From positions 1 to 64,000 of the forward strand of contig NZ_JAKRFZ010000008.1 of the NCBI RefSeq assembly GCF_022347765.1: a DNA stretch of 64,000 bases. The letters are read 5' to 3'. Both the position numbers and the translations under genes were made by a program. Shown one piece after another: positions 6,972 through 15,624 of the stretch; position 1 is the stretch's first letter; every line of letters begins with the position of its first letter. The stretch is from Pseudoalteromonas sp. OOF1S-7 (GTDB taxonomy: Bacteria; Pseudomonadota; Gammaproteobacteria; Enterobacterales; Alteromonadaceae). The notes beneath the pieces are model-generated. The model was not told where the DNA came from, searched no databases, and saw nothing but the letters and a program-made list of their open reading frames with translations.

Positions 6972-7886
6972 ATGAAAGTAAATTGGCAGGGTGTTTATCC
7001 CGCAGTAACAACCCAGTTTAATGACGACGAAAGCATTAACTTTGAGACCACTAAAAGCATGATCAACACCCTGATTGAAGAGGGTGTCCACGGCATCATT
7101 GTATTAGGCACAGTGGGTGAAAACTGCTCGCTCCGTGCTGAGGAAAAACGTGATGTATTACGTGCAGCAAAAGACGTGGTTGCCGGGCGTGTGCCGCTGA
7201 TCTCAGGTGTGGCAGAAACCACCACCGCATTGGCTGTCGAATTTGTTCGCGACGCACAAGACATCGGGGTAGATGGGTATATGGTACTACCGGGCATGGT
7301 GTACCGCTCAACAGAGCGCGAAGCCATCCATCATTATCAGCAGGTTGCACGCAATACCAACTTGCCAATCATGATCTACAACAACCCGGTGACCTATGGC
7401 GTGGATGTGTCTATTGATGGTATGAAAGTGCTGGCAGAGGAAGCCAATATCGTATCGGTCAAAGAAGCAACGGAAGATACGCGCCGGATCAGCGAACTAT
7501 TCTCAGCTTTTGGTGATCGTTATGTGGTGTTCGGTGGCGTGGATGATATTGCGCTCGAAAGCTTAATGCTGGGTGCCACCGGCTGGATCTCTGGCCTGAC
7601 CAATGTATTCCCGCGCGAATCCGTGGCTATTTATAAGCTGGCGCAGCAGGGCCGTTATGAAGAAGCCCGTGAGCTGTGGCGCTGGTTCCTGCCTTTGCTT
7701 CGCCTGGACACTATTCCTACTCTGGTACAGTGCATCAAGTACGCTGAGCAACTGGCTGGCCGTGGCAGTGAAGTGACACGTTCACCGCGCTTGCCATTGA
7801 CTGAAGACGAAAAAGCTTACGTACGCCGCTTGTATGATGAGGCTGTTACCAACCGGATTGACCTAAGCAAATTTAATCTGGATTAA
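6972..7886 (+). CDS. DapA-family pyrroline-4-hydroxy-2-carboxylate deaminase
   Basis: A 304-residue protein of the dihydrodipicolinate synthase/N-acetylneuraminate lyase family. The ATG at 6972 is chosen because AGAGGA precedes it and the fold begins directly after (VYPAVTTQF). The Schiff-base lysine is K164 (VSVKEAT), the helper tyrosine is Y136 (YNNP), and the GTVGE loop (46-50) replaces the GTTGE of DapA. Position between an epimerase and a semialdehyde dehydrogenase indicates the hydroxyproline pathway, where this family deaminates pyrroline-4-hydroxy-2-carboxylate to alpha-ketoglutaric semialdehyde. It is the first gene after the operator-bearing promoter, and 4 bases separate it from the epimerase gene. 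Confidence 0.85.
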   Translation: MKVNWQGVYPAVTTQFNDDESINFETTKSMINTLIEEGVHGIIVLGTVGENCSLRAEEKRDVLRAAKDVVAGRVPLISGVAETTTALAVEFVRDAQDIGVDGYMVLPGMVYRSTEREAIHHYQQVARNTNLPIMIYNNPVTYGVDVSIDGMKVLAEEANIVSVKEATEDTRRISELFSAFGDRYVVFGGVDDIALESLMLGATGWISGLTNVFPRESVAIYKLAQQGRYEEARELWRWFLPLLRLDTIPTLVQCIKYAEQLAGRGSEVTRSPRLPLTEDEKAYVRRLYDEAVTNRIDLSKFNLD

Positions 7887-7890
7887 GCCT

Positions 7891-8892
7891 ATGAATAAGG
7901 GAACATTTTTTTGCATTGACGGGCATACCTGTGGCAACCCGGTCAGACTGGTGACAAGTGGTCACCCACCGCTTGAAGGCGCGACCATGAGCGAAAAGCG
8001 CCAGCACTTTTTGGCCGAGTTTGACTGGGTTCGCCGCGCGCTGATGTTTGAGCCGCGCGGTCATGACATGATGTCTGGCTCCTTTTTATATCCGCCAACC
8101 ACAGAAGACGGCGATGTGGCCATTCTGTTTATTGAGACGTCTGGCTGTTTGCCCATGTGTGGTCACGGCACGATAGGCACAGTGACATTTGCCTTGCAAC
8201 AAGGTCTGCTTACGCCAAAAGAGCCTGGGCGACTCAAGTTAGACACACCCGCCGGGCGCGTGGATGCCTATTACTCAATGCGCGATGGCCGGGTGGAGTG
8301 GGTCAAGCTATTTAATGTTCCTGCATTTTTGGCGCACCGGAATGAGGTGATCTCCGTGCCCGGCATTGGGGAGCTGCAGGTCGATATTGCTTATGGAGGG
8401 AATTTTTACATTGTTGTTGAACCTCAGGGCAATTTTAAAGGCACTCATGTGACCTGCGCAGCTGAACTTCTGGCAATGAGTCCAAAGGTGCGCGATGCCG
8501 TAAACGCGCAGATTGCCTGTGTACACCCGGTAGATCCGACCGTATGCGGTGCTTCTCATGTGCTGTGGACCGGCGACCCAAAACACACCGATTCCAGCGC
8601 AGCCAATGCGGTGTTTTACGGCGATAAAGCGATAGATCGTTCGCCCTGTGGCACCGGCACCAGCGCACGAATGGCACAGCTGTTTGCCAAAGGTGCATTG
8701 CAAAGTGGTGAGGATTTTGTCCACGAAAGCTACATCGGCAGTCAGTTTATTGGCCGAATTGAGGGCACCACAGAAATTGCCGGTCACAGTGCCATCCTGC
8801 CCAGCATTCAGGGTTGGGCCAGAGTGACAGGCCACAACTGTATTACTGTGGATGACGACGACCCATACGCATTCGGCTTCCAGGTACTTTAA
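7891..8892 (+). CDS. 4-hydroxyproline 2-epimerase (proline racemase family)
   Basis: A 333-residue enzyme of the proline racemase fold. Both catalytic cysteines are present: C90 in MCGHGT and C253 in SPCGTGTSA. A Cys/Cys pair marks a racemase or epimerase rather than the Thr/Cys 3-hydroxyproline dehydratase. In this cluster it should convert trans-4-hydroxy-L-proline to cis-4-hydroxy-D-proline, the substrate of the divergently encoded flavoenzyme. The start ATG lies 4 bases after the deaminase stop codon, so translation is likely coupled. The N-terminal block IDGHTCGNPVRLV is typical for the family. A proline racemase activity cannot be excluded from sequence alone. Confidence 0.9.
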   Translation: MNKGTFFCIDGHTCGNPVRLVTSGHPPLEGATMSEKRQHFLAEFDWVRRALMFEPRGHDMMSGSFLYPPTTEDGDVAILFIETSGCLPMCGHGTIGTVTFALQQGLLTPKEPGRLKLDTPAGRVDAYYSMRDGRVEWVKLFNVPAFLAHRNEVISVPGIGELQVDIAYGGNFYIVVEPQGNFKGTHVTCAAELLAMSPKVRDAVNAQIACVHPVDPTVCGASHVLWTGDPKHTDSSAANAVFYGDKAIDRSPCGTGTSARMAQLFAKGALQSGEDFVHESYIGSQFIGRIEGTTEIAGHSAILPSIQGWARVTGHNCITVDDDDPYAFGFQVL

Positions 8893-8943
8893 CTAAGATG
8901 AGGCGGACCGCTTCATCACCCGACTTGTCTTAAGGAGACAACC

Positions 8944-10437
8944 ATGACTTTGACAGGACAGAGTTTTATTGCCGGGCAGTGGTGCGGCAATGCAGACAAT
9001 GGGCAGTTTTTTGCGTTTTGTCCGCAAACCAATGAACGACATCACCAACCATTTTTTAACGCAACTCAGGCCCAGCTGAAAGACGCAATTGCACAGGCGC
9101 AAACGGCTTTTAAAATCTACCGGCGACTTTCATATTCGCAACGTGCGGTATTTCTGCGCAATGTTGGCGAGGAGATCCTTGCCCTGGGCGATAGCCTGAT
9201 AGAAACCACCATGCTGGAAACTGGTCTGCCCAGAGCACGCCTGGAAGGCGAACGCATGCGCACGGTGAACCAGCTGAATGCCTTTGCCGAGGCGCTTGAG
9301 CAGGATTTGGCACCACTGGCGCTGGCGCGTCAGGATGCCGCAGATCCGGATCGGGCCCCGTTGCCCAAGCCCGCAACGCAGTTACGTTACCTGCCTGTTG
9401 GCGTGGTCGCTGTATTTGGCGCATCTAACTTTCCATACGCGTTTTCAACGTTAGGGGGAGATAGCGCAGCAGCACTGGCAGCAGGTTGCCCCGTGATAGT
9501 GAAAAGTCATACCGCACATCCGGGGACCAGTGAGTTAATGACGCGTGCCATGGCGCGCGCCATTCAACGTAGCGACGTGCCGGACGGCGTATTTTCTATG
9601 ATCCAGGGCACCGATTATGCTTTGTCGCATCAGCTGGTTGGCGCTGCCGATATTAAGGCGGTGGGGTTCACGGGTTCACTTACTGTGGCTAAAGCCCTGC
9701 TTGAGACCATTCACCAGCGCGAAGAAGTGATCCCGCTGTATGGTGAACTGGGCAGTGTAAACCCGCAAGTGGTGCTGTCAGATTTTGCTAAGGAGCAGGG
9801 AGGCAATCTAGCACATACGCTGGTTCAGTCACTCTCAATGGGCAACGGACAGTTTTGTACCAGTCCCGGCTTATGGCTGGTGCCATCGGGCGAGGATGAA
9901 TTTGAAGTTGCTGCCCGCAAGGCAATAGAAGCGGCACCTTCAGATACCTTGTTAACGCCAAGAATTTTGAGCAGTTTTGAGGGGGCCATGAGTGCGCTAC
10001 GTGGCAATTCACGTGTGACTTTGCTGGCGCAAGGGGCGCAAAGTCAGCCGTTTCATGCCAATGCACATTTATATGCCTGTGATGCGGAGGACTTTATCAA
10101 TGATGCGAGTTTGCATGAAGAAGTGTTTGGTCCCAGTGCGCTGATTGTGCGCTACCGTGATGAGGCGCAACTGTTGCGTGTGATAACCCAGTTAGAGGGT
10201 CAGTTAACGGCCAGCGTGCACGGCACCAAAGCAGAAATTGCCGCGCAAGAAACCCTAATTGATGAACTGAGTTTTAAGGTAGGCCGCCTTATCTTTGGTC
10301 AGATGCCGACAGGTGTTGAGGTGTGCGGTTCTATGAATCATGGCGGTCCTTATCCATCATCAACGGATGTGCGCTCAACATCGGTCGGGCTGCAAGCCAT
10401 GACACGCTTTTTACGGCCGTTATGTATACAGTGTTAG
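8944..10437 (+). CDS. Alpha-ketoglutaric semialdehyde dehydrogenase (ALDH family)
   Basis: A 497-residue NAD(P)-dependent aldehyde dehydrogenase. Visible active-site elements are N162 (GASNFP), GFTGS (241-245), the general base E268 (GELGSVNP) and the nucleophile C305 (GNGQFCTSPG). The C-terminal block with MNHGGPYPSS is characteristic of the ketoglutaric semialdehyde dehydrogenase branch. It would oxidise the deaminase product to 2-oxoglutarate, ending the hydroxyproline route in the TCA cycle. A near-perfect ribosome site AAGGAG lies 7 bases before the ATG, stronger than those of its operon partners. It is the last catabolic gene, followed by the regulator after 186 bases. Confidence 0.9.
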   Translation: MTLTGQSFIAGQWCGNADNGQFFAFCPQTNERHHQPFFNATQAQLKDAIAQAQTAFKIYRRLSYSQRAVFLRNVGEEILALGDSLIETTMLETGLPRARLEGERMRTVNQLNAFAEALEQDLAPLALARQDAADPDRAPLPKPATQLRYLPVGVVAVFGASNFPYAFSTLGGDSAAALAAGCPVIVKSHTAHPGTSELMTRAMARAIQRSDVPDGVFSMIQGTDYALSHQLVGAADIKAVGFTGSLTVAKALLETIHQREEVIPLYGELGSVNPQVVLSDFAKEQGGNLAHTLVQSLSMGNGQFCTSPGLWLVPSGEDEFEVAARKAIEAAPSDTLLTPRILSSFEGAMSALRGNSRVTLLAQGAQSQPFHANAHLYACDAEDFINDASLHEEVFGPSALIVRYRDEAQLLRVITQLEGQLTASVHGTKAEIAAQETLIDELSFKVGRLIFGQMPTGVEVCGSMNHGGPYPSSTDVRSTSVGLQAMTRFLRPLCIQC

Positions 10438-10563
10438 GCAGTCAGAGCAGATAAAATTTCTGTAACCCCGTGGAGTGCGGTTGTATGGGCTTGTTCCTTA
10501 GCCTGTGCAGCCGCCTATTTGATCATAAACTGCGTTCATAGCGTGTGAACTATGTCCTTCACA

Positions 10564-10588
10564 ACGTGCAATTTATGGCAATGCACGT
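10564..10588. promoter_or_regulatory. Inverted repeat at the regulator promoter
   Basis: ACGTGCA (10564-10570) and TGCACGT (10582-10588) form a perfect 7-bp inverted repeat with an 11-base spacer. It abuts a consensus -10 box TATAAT (10588-10593), 30 bases before the GntR gene. It differs from the palindrome at 6918-6931, so a second regulator may act here. Confidence 0.45.
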
Positions 10589-10623
10589 ATAATGTATCCC
10601 AATGATAATAATTAATTAACCCT

Positions 10624-11292
10624 ATGGCGATTGTACATAAAACCCGAACTCAGCTGGTTGCGGAAGCGATCCGAGAAAAAATTCTCAGTGGTGAAATTAA
10701 AGCCGGTGAGCCCTTGCGTCAGGCAGCGCTCGCGGATGAACTGAATGTCAGCCGGATCCCGGTCAGAGAAGCATTGTTACAGCTTGAAGCGGAAGGTCTG
10801 GTCAACTTTGAGGCCCATAAAGGGGCCACGGTTACCCGCCTCAGTGCTGAGCAAATTGACGAGATATTCGATTTGCGTGCCATTTTAGAAGCAGAATTAC
10901 TGAGCCACTCGATAGAGAGCCTGACTAAGCGTGACTTGCTTGAAGCCGAAGCGATTTTATCGGATCTGGAAGAAGCCACCGAAGCGGGTGATGCGCAACT
11001 GGCAACCGGTAAGCTGAATGCAGAATTCCACAACAAATTATATAGTCGTGCAGAGCGTCCCCAGACGCGTGAACTGGTAGAAGTCTACAGCAAAAACTCA
11101 GAGCGATACGTGCGTATGCATATTCTGCTGGCTGGTGGTTTGAAAACGGCACCTGAAGAGCATCGCACCTTGCTTAAACTGTGTTATGAAAAAGACACCG
11201 CAGGTGCCTGCGAGTTTTTGAAAAAGCATATCACAGGTGCTAAAGACGACATCAAAGACCTGCTGCTGCGTCTTGAGCAGGAAGCGAAGTAA
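10624..11292 (+). CDS. GntR-family (FCD) transcriptional regulator
   Basis: A 222-residue DNA-binding protein. The winged helix-turn-helix covers about residues 5-72, with the GntR signature IREKILSGEIKAGEPLRQ and the recognition helix in NVSRIPVREAL. The C-terminal part (about 80-215) is an all-helical FCD ligand-binding domain with FHNKLYSRAERPQ, whose His usually helps bind a metal. It follows the catabolic genes in the same direction and most likely controls them through the palindrome at 6918-6931. It has its own -10 box and inverted repeat upstream. The inducer is unknown; a hydroxyproline intermediate is plausible. Confidence 0.88.
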   Translation: MAIVHKTRTQLVAEAIREKILSGEIKAGEPLRQAALADELNVSRIPVREALLQLEAEGLVNFEAHKGATVTRLSAEQIDEIFDLRAILEAELLSHSIESLTKRDLLEAEAILSDLEEATEAGDAQLATGKLNAEFHNKLYSRAERPQTRELVEVYSKNSERYVRMHILLAGGLKTAPEEHRTLLKLCYEKDTAGACEFLKKHITGAKDDIKDLLLRLEQEAK

Positions 11293-11295
11293 TTA

Positions 11296-11317
11296 CAGGG
11301 CTGTGAATTCAGCCCTG
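11296..11317 (+). terminator. Hairpin after the regulator gene
   Basis: CAGGGCT/AGCCCTG with an 8-base loop, 4 bases after the stop codon. It has no clear T-run, so termination here is only possible. Confidence 0.4.
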
Positions 11318-11355
11318 ACACTTCTAACAGTCTTATCTCAGCGCGTTTATTAATT

Positions 11356-12930
11356 CTATTCGCCTTCGATGACCTTGTGTTGCTGCAAATACTGCTGCGC
11401 AGCATCGGTATGCGGTGCAAAGCGCTTCCAGCGTCCGATAGCGCGGCGGTTAAGCGGCTCACGCACCTGCACTTTACTGGCCGTTGACACTGGTGCGTCG
11501 TTGAGATGAAAACGCATACAGCCGTCCTGCCAGGGCAATTCACAATACGCCAGCAGCTTGGCTATTTGTTGCTCCGGGTTGTCGACCAGGGATTCGTACT
11601 GCATCATATAAAACTGCTCACCGTGCAGCTGTTTCCAGTGTTGCATCAGTGTATAAAAGCGGTTGTAAAAACGCGCGGTATCCATCAAGTCTAGCGAATA
11701 GGCGTAATAAGGGTTGTTGATGGTAAACAGCTGGCGGAAGTTACCAATACACGTATCCATAGGGTCGCGCATCAGGCAAATGATTTTGGCATTCGGCAGG
11801 GCCCGGCGGATCAGGTCAACGTAGAAAAAGTTAAATGGCAGTTTGTCGACAAAATGTGCATGGCTGCCGGTGACCACTCGGGTTGCATCCAGATACGTTT
11901 GTCCAAGTTGTTGCGGGTTGCATTGATAAGCCTGCTCAAGCGTAAGCGGGTCGAGCACGGTCTGGCTGGTGGTTTGTGCCAGGCGTTTTACGCTGATCCC
12001 AAAGTCCTGTAATTCCCCGGCAGACATCACCTCACTGTGGCTGGATAAGATCCGCTCTACCAGAGTGGTGCCGGAGCGCGGCATCCCAAGTACAAAAATG
12101 GGCTCCCGGCTGCTGTGGCCTGCGGCTGGGTCAAATACATGTTCATCACTGAGTGCCCGGATCTGCTCGAACAAGGCCTCACTGCCAGCATGATCAAATG
12201 GCCGGGCTGCATGCATGGCTGCTTTACCCTGTGTGAGTGCATGATAAGCCGAATCAAATTCGCCAAGGTCCTGATATTCTTTTGCTAAAGCATGGCCCAG
12301 ATGCAGCTGGGACTCAGCGGAGCGTGCGCGCTCAAAGGCGCTTTGTAAACGTGTGAGGTGGTTGTCCTCTGAGCTGGCTTTTTTCAGATCAGACAACGCA
12401 AAGTGCGCTCTGTGGTGATCTTTATCCAGTGCCAGCGCCTGCTCAAAGGCCTGCTCGGCCTCATCAAATAAGCCGACGAATTTAGCACTGACCCCAAAGT
12501 TGTAGTAATACTGCGCATTATTTTGCGTGAGTATGAGTGCCTGGCGGAAAAATGCCAGCGCATCCTGGTGCAGTCCAACGTGACTGAGTGCCACGCCAAA
12601 GGTGTCGGCGTCCAGCGCGCGTGTCAGCATGTCCGGGTCAGTTTTTTCCGCAGTTTGCCTGGCCTGTGCCAGTTCACCCTGTAATGCATAGCATTTTGTC
12701 AGCTGAGCGCGATATTCGTCGCTGCTGTGCAGTCCCAGGGCCTTTTCGAGCAACCGGACTGCTTTTTTCAACTGGCCAACCTGAAGATTAATCACACCAA
12801 GCAGAAAGTAGCCGTCGGCATAATCAGGCGAAACATTGAGTAGTTTGACAAGGTACTGATGGGCGGTTTCGAGCTGGCCCTGATTGAGTGCGCTAATGGC
12901 GCTTCTGTGTAATTGCTGGATAGACGTCAT
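11356..12930 (-). CDS. TPR-repeat sulfotransferase
   Basis: A 524-residue two-part protein. Residues 1-235 hold tetratricopeptide repeats, with repeated A-x3-G and A-x6-LDxDH type spacing. Residues 276-520 form a sulfotransferase domain with the PAPS 5'-phosphosulfate loop GMPRSGTT (282-289) and the 3'-phosphate region LMRDPMDTCIGNF. The family transfers sulfate from PAPS to an acceptor, sometimes a protein Tyr or a glycan. No signal peptide is visible, so it acts in the cytoplasm. The gene is downstream of the TonB receptor in the same direction, a pairing I recall from other marine gammaproteobacteria, but the repeat element between them makes co-transcription uncertain. The acceptor is unknown. 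Confidence 0.82.
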   Translation of the reverse strand: MTSIQQLHRSAISALNQGQLETAHQYLVKLLNVSPDYADGYFLLGVINLQVGQLKKAVRLLEKALGLHSSDEYRAQLTKCYALQGELAQARQTAEKTDPDMLTRALDADTFGVALSHVGLHQDALAFFRQALILTQNNAQYYYNFGVSAKFVGLFDEAEQAFEQALALDKDHHRAHFALSDLKKASSEDNHLTRLQSAFERARSAESQLHLGHALAKEYQDLGEFDSAYHALTQGKAAMHAARPFDHAGSEALFEQIRALSDEHVFDPAAGHSSREPIFVLGMPRSGTTLVERILSSHSEVMSAGELQDFGISVKRLAQTTSQTVLDPLTLEQAYQCNPQQLGQTYLDATRVVTGSHAHFVDKLPFNFFYVDLIRRALPNAKIICLMRDPMDTCIGNFRQLFTINNPYYAYSLDLMDTARFYNRFYTLMQHWKQLHGEQFYMMQYESLVDNPEQQIAKLLAYCELPWQDGCMRFHLNDAPVSTASKVQVREPLNRRAIGRWKRFAPHTDAAQQYLQQHKVIEGE

Positions 12931-12948
12931 AGTGGATTATCGCTTCAC

Positions 12949-13165
12949 ATTATACCAATTTGCTTAATTAAGTGCTCTACTTTGAGGCGAGAAAATATGG
13001 TCGATAACACCGCTCTCGCGTCCTGCTACCGCTGAGGTACCTACGTCCATGTAGGCAAGGCAAAAATTTTGCTATTTAGTTGTTCTAAATGAGAAATTTT
13101 TAACACCGTTAGCGTCATATTTGCTCCTTCAAATTGAATATGTATTAAGTGAAATTGGTATTATA
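12949..13165. mobile_element. MITE-like non-autonomous repeat element
   Basis: The ~215-base element has imperfect terminal inverted repeats: TATACCAATTTGCTTAAT at the left and, read inward from the right end, AATACCAATTTCACTTAAT. The interior is non-coding and contains a small palindrome (CCTACGTCCATGTAGG). Sequences with 'TACCAATTT...CTTAAT' ends and a 'CTACGTCCATGTAGGC' core are dispersed in Alteromonadales genomes as I recall them. No transposase is present, so any movement would need one in trans. It separates the TonB receptor gene from the sulfotransferase gene. Confidence 0.65.
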
Positions 13166-13168
13166 TAA

Positions 13169-13192
13169 AGGCCCATCACTATGGATGGGCCT
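13169..13192 (-). terminator. Terminator of the TonB receptor gene
   Basis: AGGCCCATC/GATGGGCCT, a 9-bp stem with a 6-base loop, 21 bases past the stop codon on the minus strand. It is followed by TTTATAT, a weak U-rich tail. Confidence 0.65.
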
Positions 13193-13212
13193 GAGCGGGA
13201 GAGTTCAATTTA

Positions 13213-15624
13213 CTAAAGTTCGAACTGATAGTCGAACTTAATACCCACTGTCAGTGGTTTGTTTAGATAGTGGCCATAATTACGCTGGATCTCAGCCCCG
13301 TTGGCGGTGGTGATATCCCGTACATCGCGCCGTACTGACGTAAACGCGTACTTATTGAACAGGTTATTGACGTACAAGGTGGCAGACCACATATCGCCGG
13401 TCAGCTTGGCTGACAGGTTACTGATCCCATAGCCGGACAGGGTTTCGCCGCTATCGCGCAAGCCTACTTTGGAAATGATATCGCTCTGTGCCGTCAAGCC
13501 GTAGTTGATGTCCAGCGTTTTATCGCCCAGCACTTCCATTTCATAATTCACGCCCAAAGAGAACTGATGTTCCGGTGAACCTGGCAGTCGGTCGCCATCC
13601 TTACCGCCATCGGTGCCATCGGCATTAAACAGGTAAGGCGCATCTGAAGTTAACTCGGCTTTTGTATAGGCATAGGTTGCATAAGCGCTGATAGAGTCGC
13701 TGAGAATAGCACGGGTTGATATCTCAACCCCTTTGGCGTTGGCCGTCCCGGCGTTAGACGTATAAGGAATTTGACCCACGACCGTTGCACCGGCAATTTG
13801 TGCATCCTCCCAGTCTACGTTGAAAATAGCCGCATTGAAGTGCAGGCGGTTTTTCAGCCAGGTGCTTTTCAGACCCAGTTCATAGTTGGTGGTGGTGTCT
13901 GCGGTATACAGCATTTCGTCGGGCATACCACAACCTATTTGTTTGTCGGGCAGGGGATCCGGGCAGGGCGCCAGACCGTTGGAGCCACCAATACGGAATC
14001 CTTCACTGGCCGTGATATACGCCATAACTGAGTCGGTAAACTGATAGTTTGCGTTAAACTTGAACAGGTTGCCATCGTCTTCAGCATTGTTTTGCTCAAA
14101 GTCCAGGGTAATATCGCTCGGACCTGCGCCGCTGAAGAGGGTATTGGCCAGCGGGAAGTCAACGGCAGATTCGGCTTTTACTTCGTACTCATAAAAACGT
14201 GCACCGACGGTGATGGTTAGCTTGTCATTGACCTGATAACCGACCTCACCGAACAGGGCCTGCTCTGTGATTTCACTGCGGTCGACCGAGAAATATTCTA
14301 AGTTATCCGGGCGGGTTTGCTCGCCACCAAAATTGGCCACGGCAAATTCACCAAAGCCTGGCGTAAACTCTTTACTGCTGGCATCACTTTCAAACTTGTT
14401 GTAAAAGCCGCCAACAATCCAGTTCCAGTCGGAGTCACTCTGCGATACCAAACGGATCTCCTGAGTGAAGGTGTCTTCTTCTTCCTCTTCACGGGTAAAC
14501 GCTGAGAAGGACGGAAATTCCTCGTAGCCGTAGTCGAGACGGATCAGCAAGTCGGTTTGGTCGCGCTGGCCGTCGGCCTCAAAGCTGGACCAGCCGGATG
14601 CAGAAACCAGCTCAGCAAAGCCCAGGTCGGCTTTTAATTCCAGACTCAGCAGATCATCTTCTTTGTCTCTGGGCTCCTCGTAACGATATGCAGATTCATA
14701 CTTACCAATACGATCGTTCAAACCATTTGCCGGGTTAAGTGCCTGATAGTGCACAATAGAGCGGCCTTCACTTTCTTGTTTTTGGTAAAAGTAATTTAGT
14801 GTGCCATCAAACCAGTCGTTCGGCTTCCAGCGCACAGAAATGCGGCCCGTGGTAGTGGTTTCGCCATTGGCATCGTCTACGCGTTTAAGGTTGTTATCAA
14901 CGGCACTTTGATTGCTCCAGTCCGGATCTGCCAAAGACGCTCCGCCCTCGCGGACCACATAGTTGTAATCAATAAACCCGGGATCTTCATACTGATTCAG
15001 GCTGGCACGCAGCGCCAGTTCATCTTCAATGATGGGGGTGTTGAACACAAAACCGCCTTCACCACCAACCGAATCACTCTCTGAGTTTTGAAATAAGTCG
15101 CCATACAGCTGGACTGTGGTGATGTCTAGCTCGGGCGCTTTAAGCATATAGCGGATAGCACCGCCCAGTGTGCCGGCACCGTAAAGTGTACCTTGCGGGC
15201 CAATCAAGACTTCAACGCGCTCCACGTCGGTCAGGCGCATATCCAGCGAAACAGGAATTTCGTTGATATAGGTTGCGACTGTGCCGCCATCAGAGCCGGG
15301 GCCAGACGAGTTGGTGTTAAGTCCTCGCACTATGATAGGAGACCCAGAACGTCCCCCCTGATCGGTCACGGTCAGGCCGGGCACCCAACGTGCCACATCA
15401 GCCAGCTCACCAATGTTTTGGTCTTTCATTACATCGGCATCGAGTGCGGTGATGTTTAAGGGCGCTTCCTGTACCGAGCCGCTGCGACGAGTAGCCGTGA
15501 TCTGGATAACTTCAAGTGATTTTTCTTTGACGCCAGCTTCATCGGCTTGTGCAGATGCACTGAACATTATTGAGCCTGGCAAAGCCGTAGCAATGGCCAG
15601 GGCTATGAGTTTTGGTTTTAGCAT
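13213..15624 (-). CDS. TonB-dependent outer-membrane receptor
   Basis: An 803-residue receptor. The ATG at 15624 is preferred over an upstream in-frame start, because it begins a standard signal peptide (MLKPKLIALAIATALPG..., cleaved near ASAQA). The plug domain follows (about residues 35-160) with IQITATRR, VPGLTV, IVRGLNTNS and the conserved end GPQGTLYGAGTLGGAIRY. The rest is a 22-strand barrel with the usual TonB-receptor blocks (ITASEGFRIGGSN, NYELGLKSTW) and a C-terminal FDYQFEL. It resembles the receptors for complex organic ligands more than siderophore receptors, but the ligand cannot be told. It is transcribed toward the TPR-sulfotransferase gene. Confidence 0.88.
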   Translation of the reverse strand: MLKPKLIALAIATALPGSIMFSASAQADEAGVKEKSLEVIQITATRRSGSVQEAPLNITALDADVMKDQNIGELADVARWVPGLTVTDQGGRSGSPIIVRGLNTNSSGPGSDGGTVATYINEIPVSLDMRLTDVERVEVLIGPQGTLYGAGTLGGAIRYMLKAPELDITTVQLYGDLFQNSESDSVGGEGGFVFNTPIIEDELALRASLNQYEDPGFIDYNYVVREGGASLADPDWSNQSAVDNNLKRVDDANGETTTTGRISVRWKPNDWFDGTLNYFYQKQESEGRSIVHYQALNPANGLNDRIGKYESAYRYEEPRDKEDDLLSLELKADLGFAELVSASGWSSFEADGQRDQTDLLIRLDYGYEEFPSFSAFTREEEEEDTFTQEIRLVSQSDSDWNWIVGGFYNKFESDASSKEFTPGFGEFAVANFGGEQTRPDNLEYFSVDRSEITEQALFGEVGYQVNDKLTITVGARFYEYEVKAESAVDFPLANTLFSGAGPSDITLDFEQNNAEDDGNLFKFNANYQFTDSVMAYITASEGFRIGGSNGLAPCPDPLPDKQIGCGMPDEMLYTADTTTNYELGLKSTWLKNRLHFNAAIFNVDWEDAQIAGATVVGQIPYTSNAGTANAKGVEISTRAILSDSISAYATYAYTKAELTSDAPYLFNADGTDGGKDGDRLPGSPEHQFSLGVNYEMEVLGDKTLDINYGLTAQSDIISKVGLRDSGETLSGYGISNLSAKLTGDMWSATLYVNNLFNKYAFTSVRRDVRDITTANGAEIQRNYGHYLNKPLTVGIKFDYQFEL

